Origin: Chitinivibrionales bacterium
GTDB lineage: Bacteria; Fibrobacterota; Chitinivibrionia; Chitinivibrionales; WJKA01
Direction of reading: 5' to 3'
Length of the DNA stretch: 7,060 bases
Assembly (NCBI GenBank): GCA_014729375.1
Contig: WJKA01000341.1
Location: 1-7,060 of the forward strand
Shown: positions 1-5,510 of the stretch, one piece after another
Layout: each line of letters opens with the position of its first letter
How positions within the stretch are numbered: the first letter of the stretch is position 1
The notes under the pieces: generated by a model
Database searches by the model: none
Told to the model about the DNA's origin: nothing
The model's input: only the letters and a program-made list of their open reading frames with translations
Position numbers and translations under genes: made by a program

Positions 1-228
1 GGCTTTGTTTGTCAATAGTTACGGCACAAAATCAGCTCCTCGATTACATAGCCATACAACTCGCGAGCGGAGGTCCTCTTAAATCATCGGAAATGAAGCT
101 TTCATCCATTTGCGAGCGAAGCAAGCCCGGTCGAGAAAAACCCGGGGTAGGGGATACAAAAAGCCGTCAGAATTATTTTTTCTCTTGACTCTGTGCCTTT
201 AATGTGTGTCGCAGGATTTGATTGCTCA
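1..228. other. Flanking stretch with no firm gene
   Basis: This stretch lies 3' of the glycoside hydrolase gene. On the plus strand one frame is open from base 3 to a TGA at 186-188 (61 codons entering from outside the window, reading LCLSIVTAQNQLL at its start). It resembles no family I recognise, and an open frame of that length is not rare by chance, so I do not call it a gene. If it were the 3' end of a real gene, it would converge on the hydrolase. Other visible structure is a CTCGCGAG palindrome at 60-67, a GCGAGCG motif that occurs twice, and a CCCGG/CCGGG inverted repeat at about 126-146 without a T-run. Confidence 0.4.
158..189 (-). terminator. Weak possible intrinsic terminator of the glycoside hydrolase gene
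   Basis: Read on the minus strand, it begins 39 bases after the hydrolase stop codon. The arm GTCAAGAG can pair with TTCTGAC around a nine-base A-rich loop, with one bulged A and one G-T pair. The stem is followed by GGC and then five Ts. The stem is AT-rich and the T-run is short and offset, so this is a weak candidate. Confidence 0.3.
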
Positions 229-1746
229 TCATTGTTTGTGACCCGGAAGGGGTACCGTCGTTCTCGGCATCACGACATTTCTACCCATTAAGTTGAAAGT
301 CTTTTCCCCTTTTGTAACGAAAACTCTGCCGGCCATGTCTTTTCTGGAAGCTGTAACCACCAGTCTCGGGAATTGCCCGGTAGAATTGTGATTGTGAGGA
401 TGGCTGCTTGTGGTGCTGTGCAATGCGATTTTTTGGCCAAGAAACAAAGAAACTGAGAGAGGGTAAAGTATAAAGGATGTATCGCCGGCAACATCCGTTG
501 CGGTCATTTGGGAACTGTCCACTACAAATAGTGAATCCGCATGCCAGTTTGAATCACCTACCAGGAGCGTGCATGGTGTGGTTGCGGGATTGATGAACAT
601 TGCATTCAATTCCGAGCTGTTCCCAAAGAATGTGACAGAAATGATCGAGTCTCCCGAACGAGTGAAATCGTACATATAGTCGTCTGAATGGGTATAGGTG
701 TTGAAAAGATGATACACATGTGCAGAGGGAGTAAGAATGTCGTAGTTCCAGGTCGACCAATTGTATTGAATCTTGCCATACCGTGTATCTGCATCATGCC
801 AGGCGAATGCCGCTTCAGCAGTTTGGTCTTTCATCAGTGCCGTTAAAAGCCATGCATCCCAAATACCACCGGTGATAGATCTCATGAGTTTCTGTCCATC
901 TGCCTCCCACGTCCAGAAAAGGTTGTGCTCGGTTAGCCAGATTGCGACATTCGACTTTCCTTTGTTGTCCAGCTTTTCCCGTACGTTATGAATCCCACTC
1001 ACGATGCCTGGGATTTTGCTCAGGAAATAGGATACTGATGTACAGTCTGTGTGCCCGGAGGCGTAGTTATGATGAGCCCATACATCGAAATCCGCATATT
1101 GAATAAACCTGGTGATAGTTTCGTCCCAGGGCTGCGAAAAGCTGCCACCGACAATCCGTATTGATGAGTCGGCTGCTCGCATCGAATCCGCACACTGGTT
1201 GCTAATCGCTGCAAGCGTTTCAATATCAGACTGGTACCTGCCCTCAAGCTCGTTTATAGTTTCCCAGTAGATAATATTTTTACTCATATCTCGATTAATA
1301 ACTCTGACCAATTCCGCGCAAAGGGATGCGTACTCGGTTTTTTTGTCGTCGTCGAGCCGTGAATCCTCGTCAACATCCATCCATCGAGGCCATCGTGGAA
1401 TAGATATGATAGCCACTTCTGGATGGAAGGGGAGATACGAAAGCGATGTATCGATCTTCCCCGGATTCCACGTTCGAGTTGTGCTGTCAATCCACGTCCG
1501 CGATTTTTCAGGTCTTACCATTTGGTTTGAATGATAGCGAACGTAGCTACAACCAAGATATGAAAGCCCATCAACAAATTCTGTTTCATTAATGACATCT
1601 GTTCGGAGTACCAGGTTGAGGTTCATACCAAACAACCCGATATTGACTTGCCCACCAGGTTGATCTGAAACGGACGTTACAGAAATGGTTGAAGTAACGG
1701 CAAAGGAGTATAGGAGTATTCCGAACAAAAGGCATTTACTTGTCAT
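229..1746 (-). CDS. Secreted clan GH-A-like glycoside hydrolase (GH39/GH51-like, family not assigned)
   Basis: Predicted exported glycosidase of 505 residues. The start at 1746 gives a good signal peptide (MTSKCLLFGILLYSFAVTS). The upstream ATG at 1797 would place 17 hydrophilic residues before it and has no ribosome site, although the chosen start also has only a distant GGGGA. The fold is suggested by motifs of clan GH-A retaining hydrolases. These are WETINELEG, with Asn165-Glu166 as the likely acid/base pair, and IWLTEHNLFW, with Glu273 as the likely nucleophile. HHNYASG and a C-terminal beta-rich part also fit. The general pattern is closest to GH39 or GH51 enzymes that release xylose- or arabinose-type residues, which would suit trimming pectin side chains next to two pectate lyases; the substrate is inference. 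After a Ser/His/Asn-rich linker, the last 40 or so residues include DMAGRVF and FNLMGRNVV. These resemble the core of a T9SS sorting domain, but the protein ends soon after. It is transcribed in the same direction as lyase A, 268 bases downstream of it, so probably from its own promoter. Confidence 0.75.
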   Translation of the reverse strand: MTSKCLLFGILLYSFAVTSTISVTSVSDQPGGQVNIGLFGMNLNLVLRTDVINETEFVDGLSYLGCSYVRYHSNQMVRPEKSRTWIDSTTRTWNPGKIDTSLSYLPFHPEVAIISIPRWPRWMDVDEDSRLDDDKKTEYASLCAELVRVINRDMSKNIIYWETINELEGRYQSDIETLAAISNQCADSMRAADSSIRIVGGSFSQPWDETITRFIQYADFDVWAHHNYASGHTDCTSVSYFLSKIPGIVSGIHNVREKLDNKGKSNVAIWLTEHNLFWTWEADGQKLMRSITGGIWDAWLLTALMKDQTAEAAFAWHDADTRYGKIQYNWSTWNYDILTPSAHVYHLFNTYTHSDDYMYDFTRSGDSIISVTFFGNSSELNAMFINPATTPCTLLVGDSNWHADSLFVVDSSQMTATDVAGDTSFILYPLSVSLFLGQKIALHSTTSSHPHNHNSTGQFPRLVVTASRKDMAGRVFVTKGEKTFNLMGRNVVMPRTTVPLPGHKQ

Positions 1747-1808
1747 GTGGTTCTTATATCCCCATGTTTTGGCGACAGCCAGGTACTGAGCAATCATTTC
1801 TTACAACA

Positions 1809-1837
1809 AATATAAACTGCGACGTTACCGAAGATAA
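1809..1837 (-). promoter_or_regulatory. Weak candidate promoter for the glycoside hydrolase
   Basis: On the minus strand TATATT (1809-1814) is a five-of-six match to the -10 box. A poor -35 (TTATCT, 1832-1837, three of six) lies 17 bases upstream. Transcription would start near 1802, only a few bases before the upstream ATG at 1797. That agrees with translation starting at 1746 instead. The call rests mainly on the -10. Confidence 0.22.
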
Positions 1838-1870
1838 TGTGCTTGTGGCCAAGCCGGTAGTAATGCCGAG

Positions 1871-1890
1871 CGCAGCGGAACCGCCCTGCG
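1871..1890. repeat. GC-rich inverted repeat in the gap between lyase A and the hydrolase
   Basis: CGCAGCGG is followed, after AA, by CCGCCCTGCG, which pairs as an eight-base arm with a two-base bulge. Read on the plus strand it runs into TTTATTGTTTG, the shape of an intrinsic terminator, but I see no plus-strand gene ending here. Role unknown. It could be an mRNA structure in the transcript between lyase A and the hydrolase. Confidence 0.4.
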
Positions 1891-1975
1891 TTTATTGTTT
1901 GTCTGTAGCCGTCCAGGCCGTTGAGACAGGGATGATGCTGGTTTGAGATTTGAGGATAGACTCTACATCAGCACT

Positions 1976-2003
1976 GCCCCTTAATCGTTTATTTGTTCGG
2001 GGC
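1976..2003 (-). terminator. Possible stem-loop just after pectate lyase A
   Basis: A perfect five-base inverted repeat, GCCCC/GGGGC, with an 18-base AT-rich loop starts 12 bases past the lyase A stop codon. There is no T-run after it on the minus strand, so it is at best a stabilising 3' hairpin or weak terminator. Confidence 0.25.
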
Positions 2004-2014
2004 TCAATTGTTTT

Positions 2015-3595
2015 TCATCGCAGGATTGTGCAATTTGCTTTGGCGCCGAATTTCAGAATATTCAGTCCCGGACACAGCATTTTTTCTTCAATACTCAACG
2101 GTTTATTGTGTTGGCGTCGGATTCGGTATATGCACTTGCCGTCAAGACGACAGATATCAACAGTGCAGGCCTCGGGGAAGGGAAGCCGGAGTATGAATGT
2201 ATCCTGTTTTTTCTGAACAACTATCTTCGGCATACCGGCATGCGGCAGCTTTTGACGGCTGCCGATACTGAGACCGGTGTCGGTGCAGGAAGACGGGGAT
2301 TCCAATTCTGCGGCCATTTCATGGAGTAACTCTTCGACATTGGTATACCCGTCATTATCGTCATCCGCATGGGGCGATGAGGGAATATCAAGGACACGGT
2401 TGGTCATGGTATGGTCCGGCAGGCCGCCGACCTCCGACGGGCTGTCGATGATTTCTCCGCTACCGTTGACAACATCACGGATAACACGACGTTCGACTGT
2501 ATCACGGTCCAAAGGACGTGGGCCGACATTTGACAAGACGCAATTCCGCGTGTGCTCGACGGGCAGCATCTTGATGCTTTCGTGCCAGAGTGCGTCCTGC
2601 GGGGTTTCGCTCATATACGCCGTATCGCCGTTGTCCGCCCGGTAATTTCCGTCGGCTGAATTGTCTTCATAGTAAATCACCGAACTTCCGCCGCCGTCGA
2701 ATCCCACAAGTGACCCGCTTCCCAACCCGGTGTTTACGCCGGATTGCAATACGTTTCCGATTGCTACCATACGAACCGACCGCATGCCGCCACAGAAGGT
2801 TGCCAGGGTCCCGATTATTCCATTATAACCGGGATTGTACACTATGTTGTTGACTATTACGGCTCGCGATCCCCCTTTTACAACAGGATTTCGGTCCCAG
2901 TTATGTGAGAATAAACATCTCAGGACTGAAACTTTCCGCACAATATTACCGATTAAGAGTCCCTTGGAATGGGCCCCTTCGTGATGAATAGAATTTTGCA
3001 ATCCTTCGGCAATAATGCAGTGAGAAAAGGTAATGTCGCGATGAGAGTTTTCATCACAGTTTCCCCACAAGCTGACCTTTCCGTTGTGCCACATAAAAGA
3101 GCAATGATCGAACAGAACATTATAGAGGTCCCCCCGCCGATTGTGCGCCACCATTGTGCACCGTTCTTCTTTTTGATCTGAAGATATCCATGGTTCCCGG
3201 CTGTCGCTGAGGCGGACGGCGATATGCTGTATCAGAATATCATGGGTGGAAATCCAGATGCCCTGCCGGCCGGTGAGTGTTATTCCCGGCGGTGGTGCGG
3301 TCTGCCCAGCAATCGTAATGTAAGGATCGCGAATGTGGAGATAGGCGTTTTGCGTGATAATGCCGCCAACTTCAAATACAACAATGCGCGGGCCGGCTTG
3401 CTCTACCGCTTCGCGTAACGAACCGGGGCCGTCATCATTGAGATTCGTTACCCTGATTATACTGCCTCCTCGTCCGGCCGGGGTATAACTGCCGAACCCC
3501 TGGGCTCCGGGAAAAACCGGCAGAGCATCGCCTGCCGCCAGGCCTGCTGAATACAATAGTGCCGACAAGAAAATGATTTTTCCTGGTAATTTCAT
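2015..3595 (-). CDS. Secreted pectate lyase-like protein A (PL1-like) with T9SS-type C-terminal tail
   Basis: Predicted exported polysaccharide lyase of 526 residues, of a family that cleaves pectate by beta-elimination. I chose the ATG at 3595. It has an AGGGAAG ribosome site seven bases upstream and gives a clean signal peptide (MKLPGKIIFLSALLYSAGLAAG). The longer frame from 3703 would add 36 polar residues in front. The mature part opens with LPVFPGAQGFGSYTPAGRGG, followed by GPGSLREAV, TIAGQTAPP and FDHCSF (Asp163-His164), then HSKG (Lys211) and WDRNP (Arg235) followed by VNNIVYNPG. Arg235 fits the PL1 catalytic Arg, and Lys211 a second conserved basic residue. An Asp-rich DDDNDG loop (411-416) looks like a calcium-binding connector. 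Residues about 457-526 (KIVVQKKQDTFILRLPF ... RLDGKCIYRI ... CTILR) have the layout of a T9SS type A sorting domain. Compared with lyase B it lacks two acidic positions in the active-site region (see findings), so activity is not certain. Confidence 0.85.
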   Translation of the reverse strand: MKLPGKIIFLSALLYSAGLAAGDALPVFPGAQGFGSYTPAGRGGSIIRVTNLNDDGPGSLREAVEQAGPRIVVFEVGGIITQNAYLHIRDPYITIAGQTAPPPGITLTGRQGIWISTHDILIQHIAVRLSDSREPWISSDQKEERCTMVAHNRRGDLYNVLFDHCSFMWHNGKVSLWGNCDENSHRDITFSHCIIAEGLQNSIHHEGAHSKGLLIGNIVRKVSVLRCLFSHNWDRNPVVKGGSRAVIVNNIVYNPGYNGIIGTLATFCGGMRSVRMVAIGNVLQSGVNTGLGSGSLVGFDGGGSSVIYYEDNSADGNYRADNGDTAYMSETPQDALWHESIKMLPVEHTRNCVLSNVGPRPLDRDTVERRVIRDVVNGSGEIIDSPSEVGGLPDHTMTNRVLDIPSSPHADDDNDGYTNVEELLHEMAAELESPSSCTDTGLSIGSRQKLPHAGMPKIVVQKKQDTFILRLPFPEACTVDICRLDGKCIYRIRRQHNKPLSIEEKMLCPGLNILKFGAKANCTILR

Positions 3596-3602
3596 GATAT
3601 CG

Positions 3603-3609
3603 CTTCCCT
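3603..3609 (-). promoter_or_regulatory. Ribosome binding site fixing the lyase A start
   Basis: AGGGAAG on the minus strand is seven bases before the ATG at 3595. It decides against the longer reading frame that begins at 3703. Confidence 0.75.
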
Positions 3610-3662
3610 GTTGTTTGGTATGAAATTTTTTTTGCCGTACAATGAACTTTTCCTTTTCGCCC

Positions 3663-3684
3663 CATCGTGAGTTGATGAACGATG
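3663..3684. promoter_or_regulatory. 22-base inverted repeat, candidate operator of lyase A
   Basis: CATCGT, ten bases, ACGATG: perfect six-base arms with 16 bases between equivalent positions. It lies directly downstream of the predicted -10 of lyase A (3686-3691) and so covers the expected transcription start, the usual place for a repressor site. It shares no obvious sequence with the two repeats at 5394-5462, so the protein that binds it may be a different one. Confidence 0.4.
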
Positions 3685-3685
3685 C

Positions 3686-3694
3686 TTTATAACA
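3686..3694 (-). promoter_or_regulatory. Extended -10 promoter element for pectate lyase A
   Basis: TGTTATAAA on the minus strand combines an extended TGN motif with a -10 that matches TATAAT in five of six bases. No good -35 is visible 16-18 bases upstream, which is common for extended -10 promoters. The leader would be about 85 bases to the ATG at 3595. Confidence 0.4.
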
Positions 3695-3755
3695 ATATCG
3701 CAAAAGAGGAGGGAAATATCACGCTTAGAGTGTGGTGTTATATTGCAGTCGCTAT

Positions 3756-5345
3756 TTAACTCTGTTCAATTGCTGTGCAACTCTCTCGTACTACGATCTC
3801 CCCGCCGATGTCGATAATCTTTTCGGGGTAGCGGTCGGTAAAGGAATCCGGTCGAAGGAGAAAGTTAAGCATGGCGTCGGCAATCGCTTCAATGTTAAAA
3901 CTGTAGGAAGTAATTCGATTGAAAAAGGCGGAGAGGCTGTCATCAAATCCAATAAGCGATAGGTGTTCGGGTACTTCAATGTTTTTTGTTTTCAAGTAGG
4001 ATAATGCCATTGAGGCGATCGAATCGTTGCATGCCACAAGCGCGGTAATCGCTTTGTTCGAGAGTGCTTTATCAAACAGGGGGATGCATAAATCGCAGAT
4101 CGCGCCTTCAGAATAAAAATCGCAGATGTCATAGAGGATCTGTTTTTCCTTTTGCATCTTGAATGAAAGGGGTAATTTTGCCCACCAGTCTCCGGCGGTA
4201 TTCCCCGGCCATGGGAGGGCCTTTCCCTCCCAGAAATGATTGAAAAAAGCATTCCGTGAATCAATCGCTTCACTGGTGCAGACATAGACACCAGATTCAA
4301 TACCGGCGGCAGCGTAGACGCTTTGGAGACCCTCGAGTCGCTTCTTTGACCAGGTAAAACGGTGAAAAGGAGAAATATAGGCGATCGTTCGATGGTGAAG
4401 CTTGAGGAGATAGTGGGCGATGTTTTTGCCCGGCTTATGGGAGAGCGAAATTCTGAAGACTTTTGCGTGAGGTCTGGTAATAAACGTGGAAGGGGGGTTC
4501 CATTCTCCGGCGATATCCAGAACGGCAAGTGGCGTATTCCATTGATTGAGGTTGTTCATCACCGGAGAATATCTCTTCTCACGTGCCCGGTTTTCCAGCT
4601 TGATAACCCCCAGGGAGCCTTTCAGAGTGGATAAGTCGAGGGGCCGCGATGTCGCCAGGTCCCGATAGGTGGGATTGTGGACCTCGCCTGATATACCGAT
4701 TAAGCGCAATGACACTCCCGCTTTTGCACATGCCTTTTCGATCATACGAAGGAGTTCTGTATCAAGTCCGTCATTTCGTCTGAAAACGCTGTTGGGTTCA
4801 ACAGGCATTAAAAGGGCGATCCGGGCTGATGATTTTCTTTTCCCCGGCCCGTGGACAATATACCCTTTTTTATAGGGCTGGAGAACATCCCGAGCGCAGA
4901 GAAACTGGAGGCTTTTTCTCAGGGTTGCATATGAAACCCCGAAGCGACGCCGGAGTTCTTTATATATCGGCAAGGGCATTCCTGAGCGAAATTCACCATT
5001 CAGAATGCACTTTTCGATTTCCTCGCTTACCCGCATCCAGGTTTGTTTTGCCCTGAATCGGAACGACACTGATTTTTCAACTGAATATAAACCGCCACTG
5101 CCTTCTATCGCTCTTGCGACAAAGATCCCCTGTCCCGGGGTGCAGAGCAGTTGGCCCGACTTTTTGCAGGCCTGGATTGCCTTGGACATCGTTGGAATGG
5201 AGACGCCGGCGGCCCGGGCCATTTCGGCAACCGGGGGAAGCTTCTTCTCTTCGGCGGGAAGTTCGTCTATCAATGTTTTCAGATAATGCAGGGCAATGTG
5301 GCCCGCCGGCGCCGAATGCTTTCGTTGGCTCTTTTGGAGTGCCAT
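3756..5345 (-). CDS. Transcription regulator with two GntR-type winged-helix domains and a LacI-type sensor domain
   Basis: Cytoplasmic DNA-binding regulator of 529 residues. The ATG at 5345 has AGAGGA six bases upstream. The frame stays open to 5462, but that extension would cover the predicted promoter. Residues about 12-78 form a first winged helix (LPPVAEMARAAGVSIPTMSKAI, then GQGIFV). Residues about 102-166 form a second, more classical GntR-type one (VSEEIEKCILNGEF, LRRRFGVSYATLRKSL, KKGYIV). From about 172 (SSARIALLMP) to the end is a periplasmic-binding-protein-like sensor as in LacI/GalR proteins, with LVACNDSIAS, VPEHLSLIGFDDS, ITSYSFN and VVRES. Regulators of the AraR type (one GntR head plus a LacI-type sensor) are usually about 350-400 residues, so the extra head explains the length. 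The gene is divergent from lyase B and upstream of lyase A in the same orientation. This fits control of pectin-degradation genes in response to a sugar ligand, which is inference. Confidence 0.85.
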   Translation of the reverse strand: MALQKSQRKHSAPAGHIALHYLKTLIDELPAEEKKLPPVAEMARAAGVSIPTMSKAIQACKKSGQLLCTPGQGIFVARAIEGSGGLYSVEKSVSFRFRAKQTWMRVSEEIEKCILNGEFRSGMPLPIYKELRRRFGVSYATLRKSLQFLCARDVLQPYKKGYIVHGPGKRKSSARIALLMPVEPNSVFRRNDGLDTELLRMIEKACAKAGVSLRLIGISGEVHNPTYRDLATSRPLDLSTLKGSLGVIKLENRAREKRYSPVMNNLNQWNTPLAVLDIAGEWNPPSTFITRPHAKVFRISLSHKPGKNIAHYLLKLHHRTIAYISPFHRFTWSKKRLEGLQSVYAAAGIESGVYVCTSEAIDSRNAFFNHFWEGKALPWPGNTAGDWWAKLPLSFKMQKEKQILYDICDFYSEGAICDLCIPLFDKALSNKAITALVACNDSIASMALSYLKTKNIEVPEHLSLIGFDDSLSAFFNRITSYSFNIEAIADAMLNFLLRPDSFTDRYPEKIIDIGGEIVVRESCTAIEQS

Positions 5346-5351
5346 CCTCAA

Positions 5352-5357
5352 TCCTCT
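5352..5357 (-). promoter_or_regulatory. Ribosome binding site fixing the regulator start
   Basis: AGAGGA on the minus strand lies six bases before the ATG at 5345. A second GAGG directly abuts the start codon and is too close to serve. The site selects 5345 over the in-frame ATG at 5462. Confidence 0.7.
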
Positions 5358-5378
5358 ATATTGAATAGCTTTAAATAG

Positions 5379-5407
5379 ATAATATAATATTGTGAGAATC
5401 TGTTCAA
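5379..5407 (-). promoter_or_regulatory. Sigma70-like promoter of the regulator gene
   Basis: On the minus strand TTGAAC (5402-5407) is separated by exactly 17 bases from TATTAT (5379-5384), a five-of-six match to the -10. The start would be near 5372, giving a leader of about 27 bases that contains the ribosome site. One arm of the inverted repeat 5394-5428 lies in its spacer and touches the -35, suggesting autoregulation. Confidence 0.6.
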
Positions 5408-5428
5408 TTGATTTTTTTGCAGATTCTC
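5394..5428. promoter_or_regulatory. Inverted repeat with perfect 9-base arms in the divergent control region
   Basis: GAGAATCTG (5394-5402) and CAGATTCTC (5420-5428) are exact reverse complements, 26 bases apart start to start, about two and a half helical turns. The 17-base spacer holds a run of seven Ts. The left arm lies between the -35 and -10 of the regulator promoter. The right arm lies between the predicted -35 and -10 of the lyase B promoter. A two-site operator is the natural reading. A hairpin in the lyase B message is less likely because the predicted lyase B start lies downstream of it. Confidence 0.6.
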
Positions 5429-5444
5429 CTGATATTGCTATCAT
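5416..5444 (+). promoter_or_regulatory. Predicted promoter of pectate lyase B
   Basis: TTTGCA (5416-5421) is followed after 17 bases by TATCAT (5439-5444), a five-of-six -10 with an extended TGC just before it. Transcription would begin around 5450-5452, on the operator-like palindrome at 5450-5462. An alternative pair is TTGATT (5408-5413) with GATATT (5431-5436), also spaced by 17 but poorer. Confidence 0.45.
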
Positions 5445-5449
5445 CATGG

Positions 5450-5462
5450 ATGGTACAACCAT
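5450..5462. promoter_or_regulatory. GntR/FadR-type operator candidate at the lyase B transcription start
   Basis: ATGGT-ACA-ACCAT is a perfect 13-base inverted repeat. It contains TGGTNNNACCA, the form known for FadR-subfamily GntR operators, with the GT-N3-AC core typical of GntR sites. It lies about six bases past the predicted -10 of lyase B, where a bound protein would block initiation. The neighbouring regulator carries GntR-type DNA-binding heads and is the obvious candidate ligand. Confidence 0.55.
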
Positions 5463-5496
5463 TGAAGGAACGGTGAGAAATGTCTTTTACCCTGTT

Positions 5497-5504
5497 GGGA
5501 GGAG
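5497..5504 (+). promoter_or_regulatory. Strong ribosome binding site of pectate lyase B
   Basis: GGGAGGAG is six bases upstream of the ATG at 5511. It supports this start although the resulting signal peptide has an unusually long leading part. Confidence 0.8.
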
Positions 5505-5510
5505 TCTGCA

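Noticed and set aside
3..188. Open plus-strand frame entering from the left edge
   Set aside because: Sixty-one open codons at an edge are too few to tell from chance, and the translation shows no recognisable motif.
748..760. GGTCGACC palindrome resembling a GntR half-site pair
   Set aside because: It lies inside the hydrolase coding sequence, has a two-base instead of three-base centre, and is far from any promoter.
1747..1797. Hydrolase start at 1797
   Set aside because: It would bury the signal peptide behind 17 residues, and no ribosome site precedes it. It cannot be wholly excluded because the site for 1746 is also weak.
3596..3703. N-terminal extension of lyase A to the ATG at 3703
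   Set aside because: It adds 36 polar, basic residues before an otherwise normal signal peptide, lacks a ribosome site as good as the one before 3595, and would overlap the predicted extended -10.
3761..5410. Twelve-base direct repeat TCTGTTCAATTG at 3761-3772 and 5399-5410, flanking the regulator gene
   Set aside because: A single 12-base match is expected about once by chance in a window of this size. There are no terminal inverted repeats or transposase to suggest a mobile unit.
5346..5462. N-terminal extension of the regulator to the ATG at 5462
   Set aside because: The added segment has no domain character, overlaps a good -35/-10 pair, and the ATG at 5345 has a properly spaced AGAGGA.
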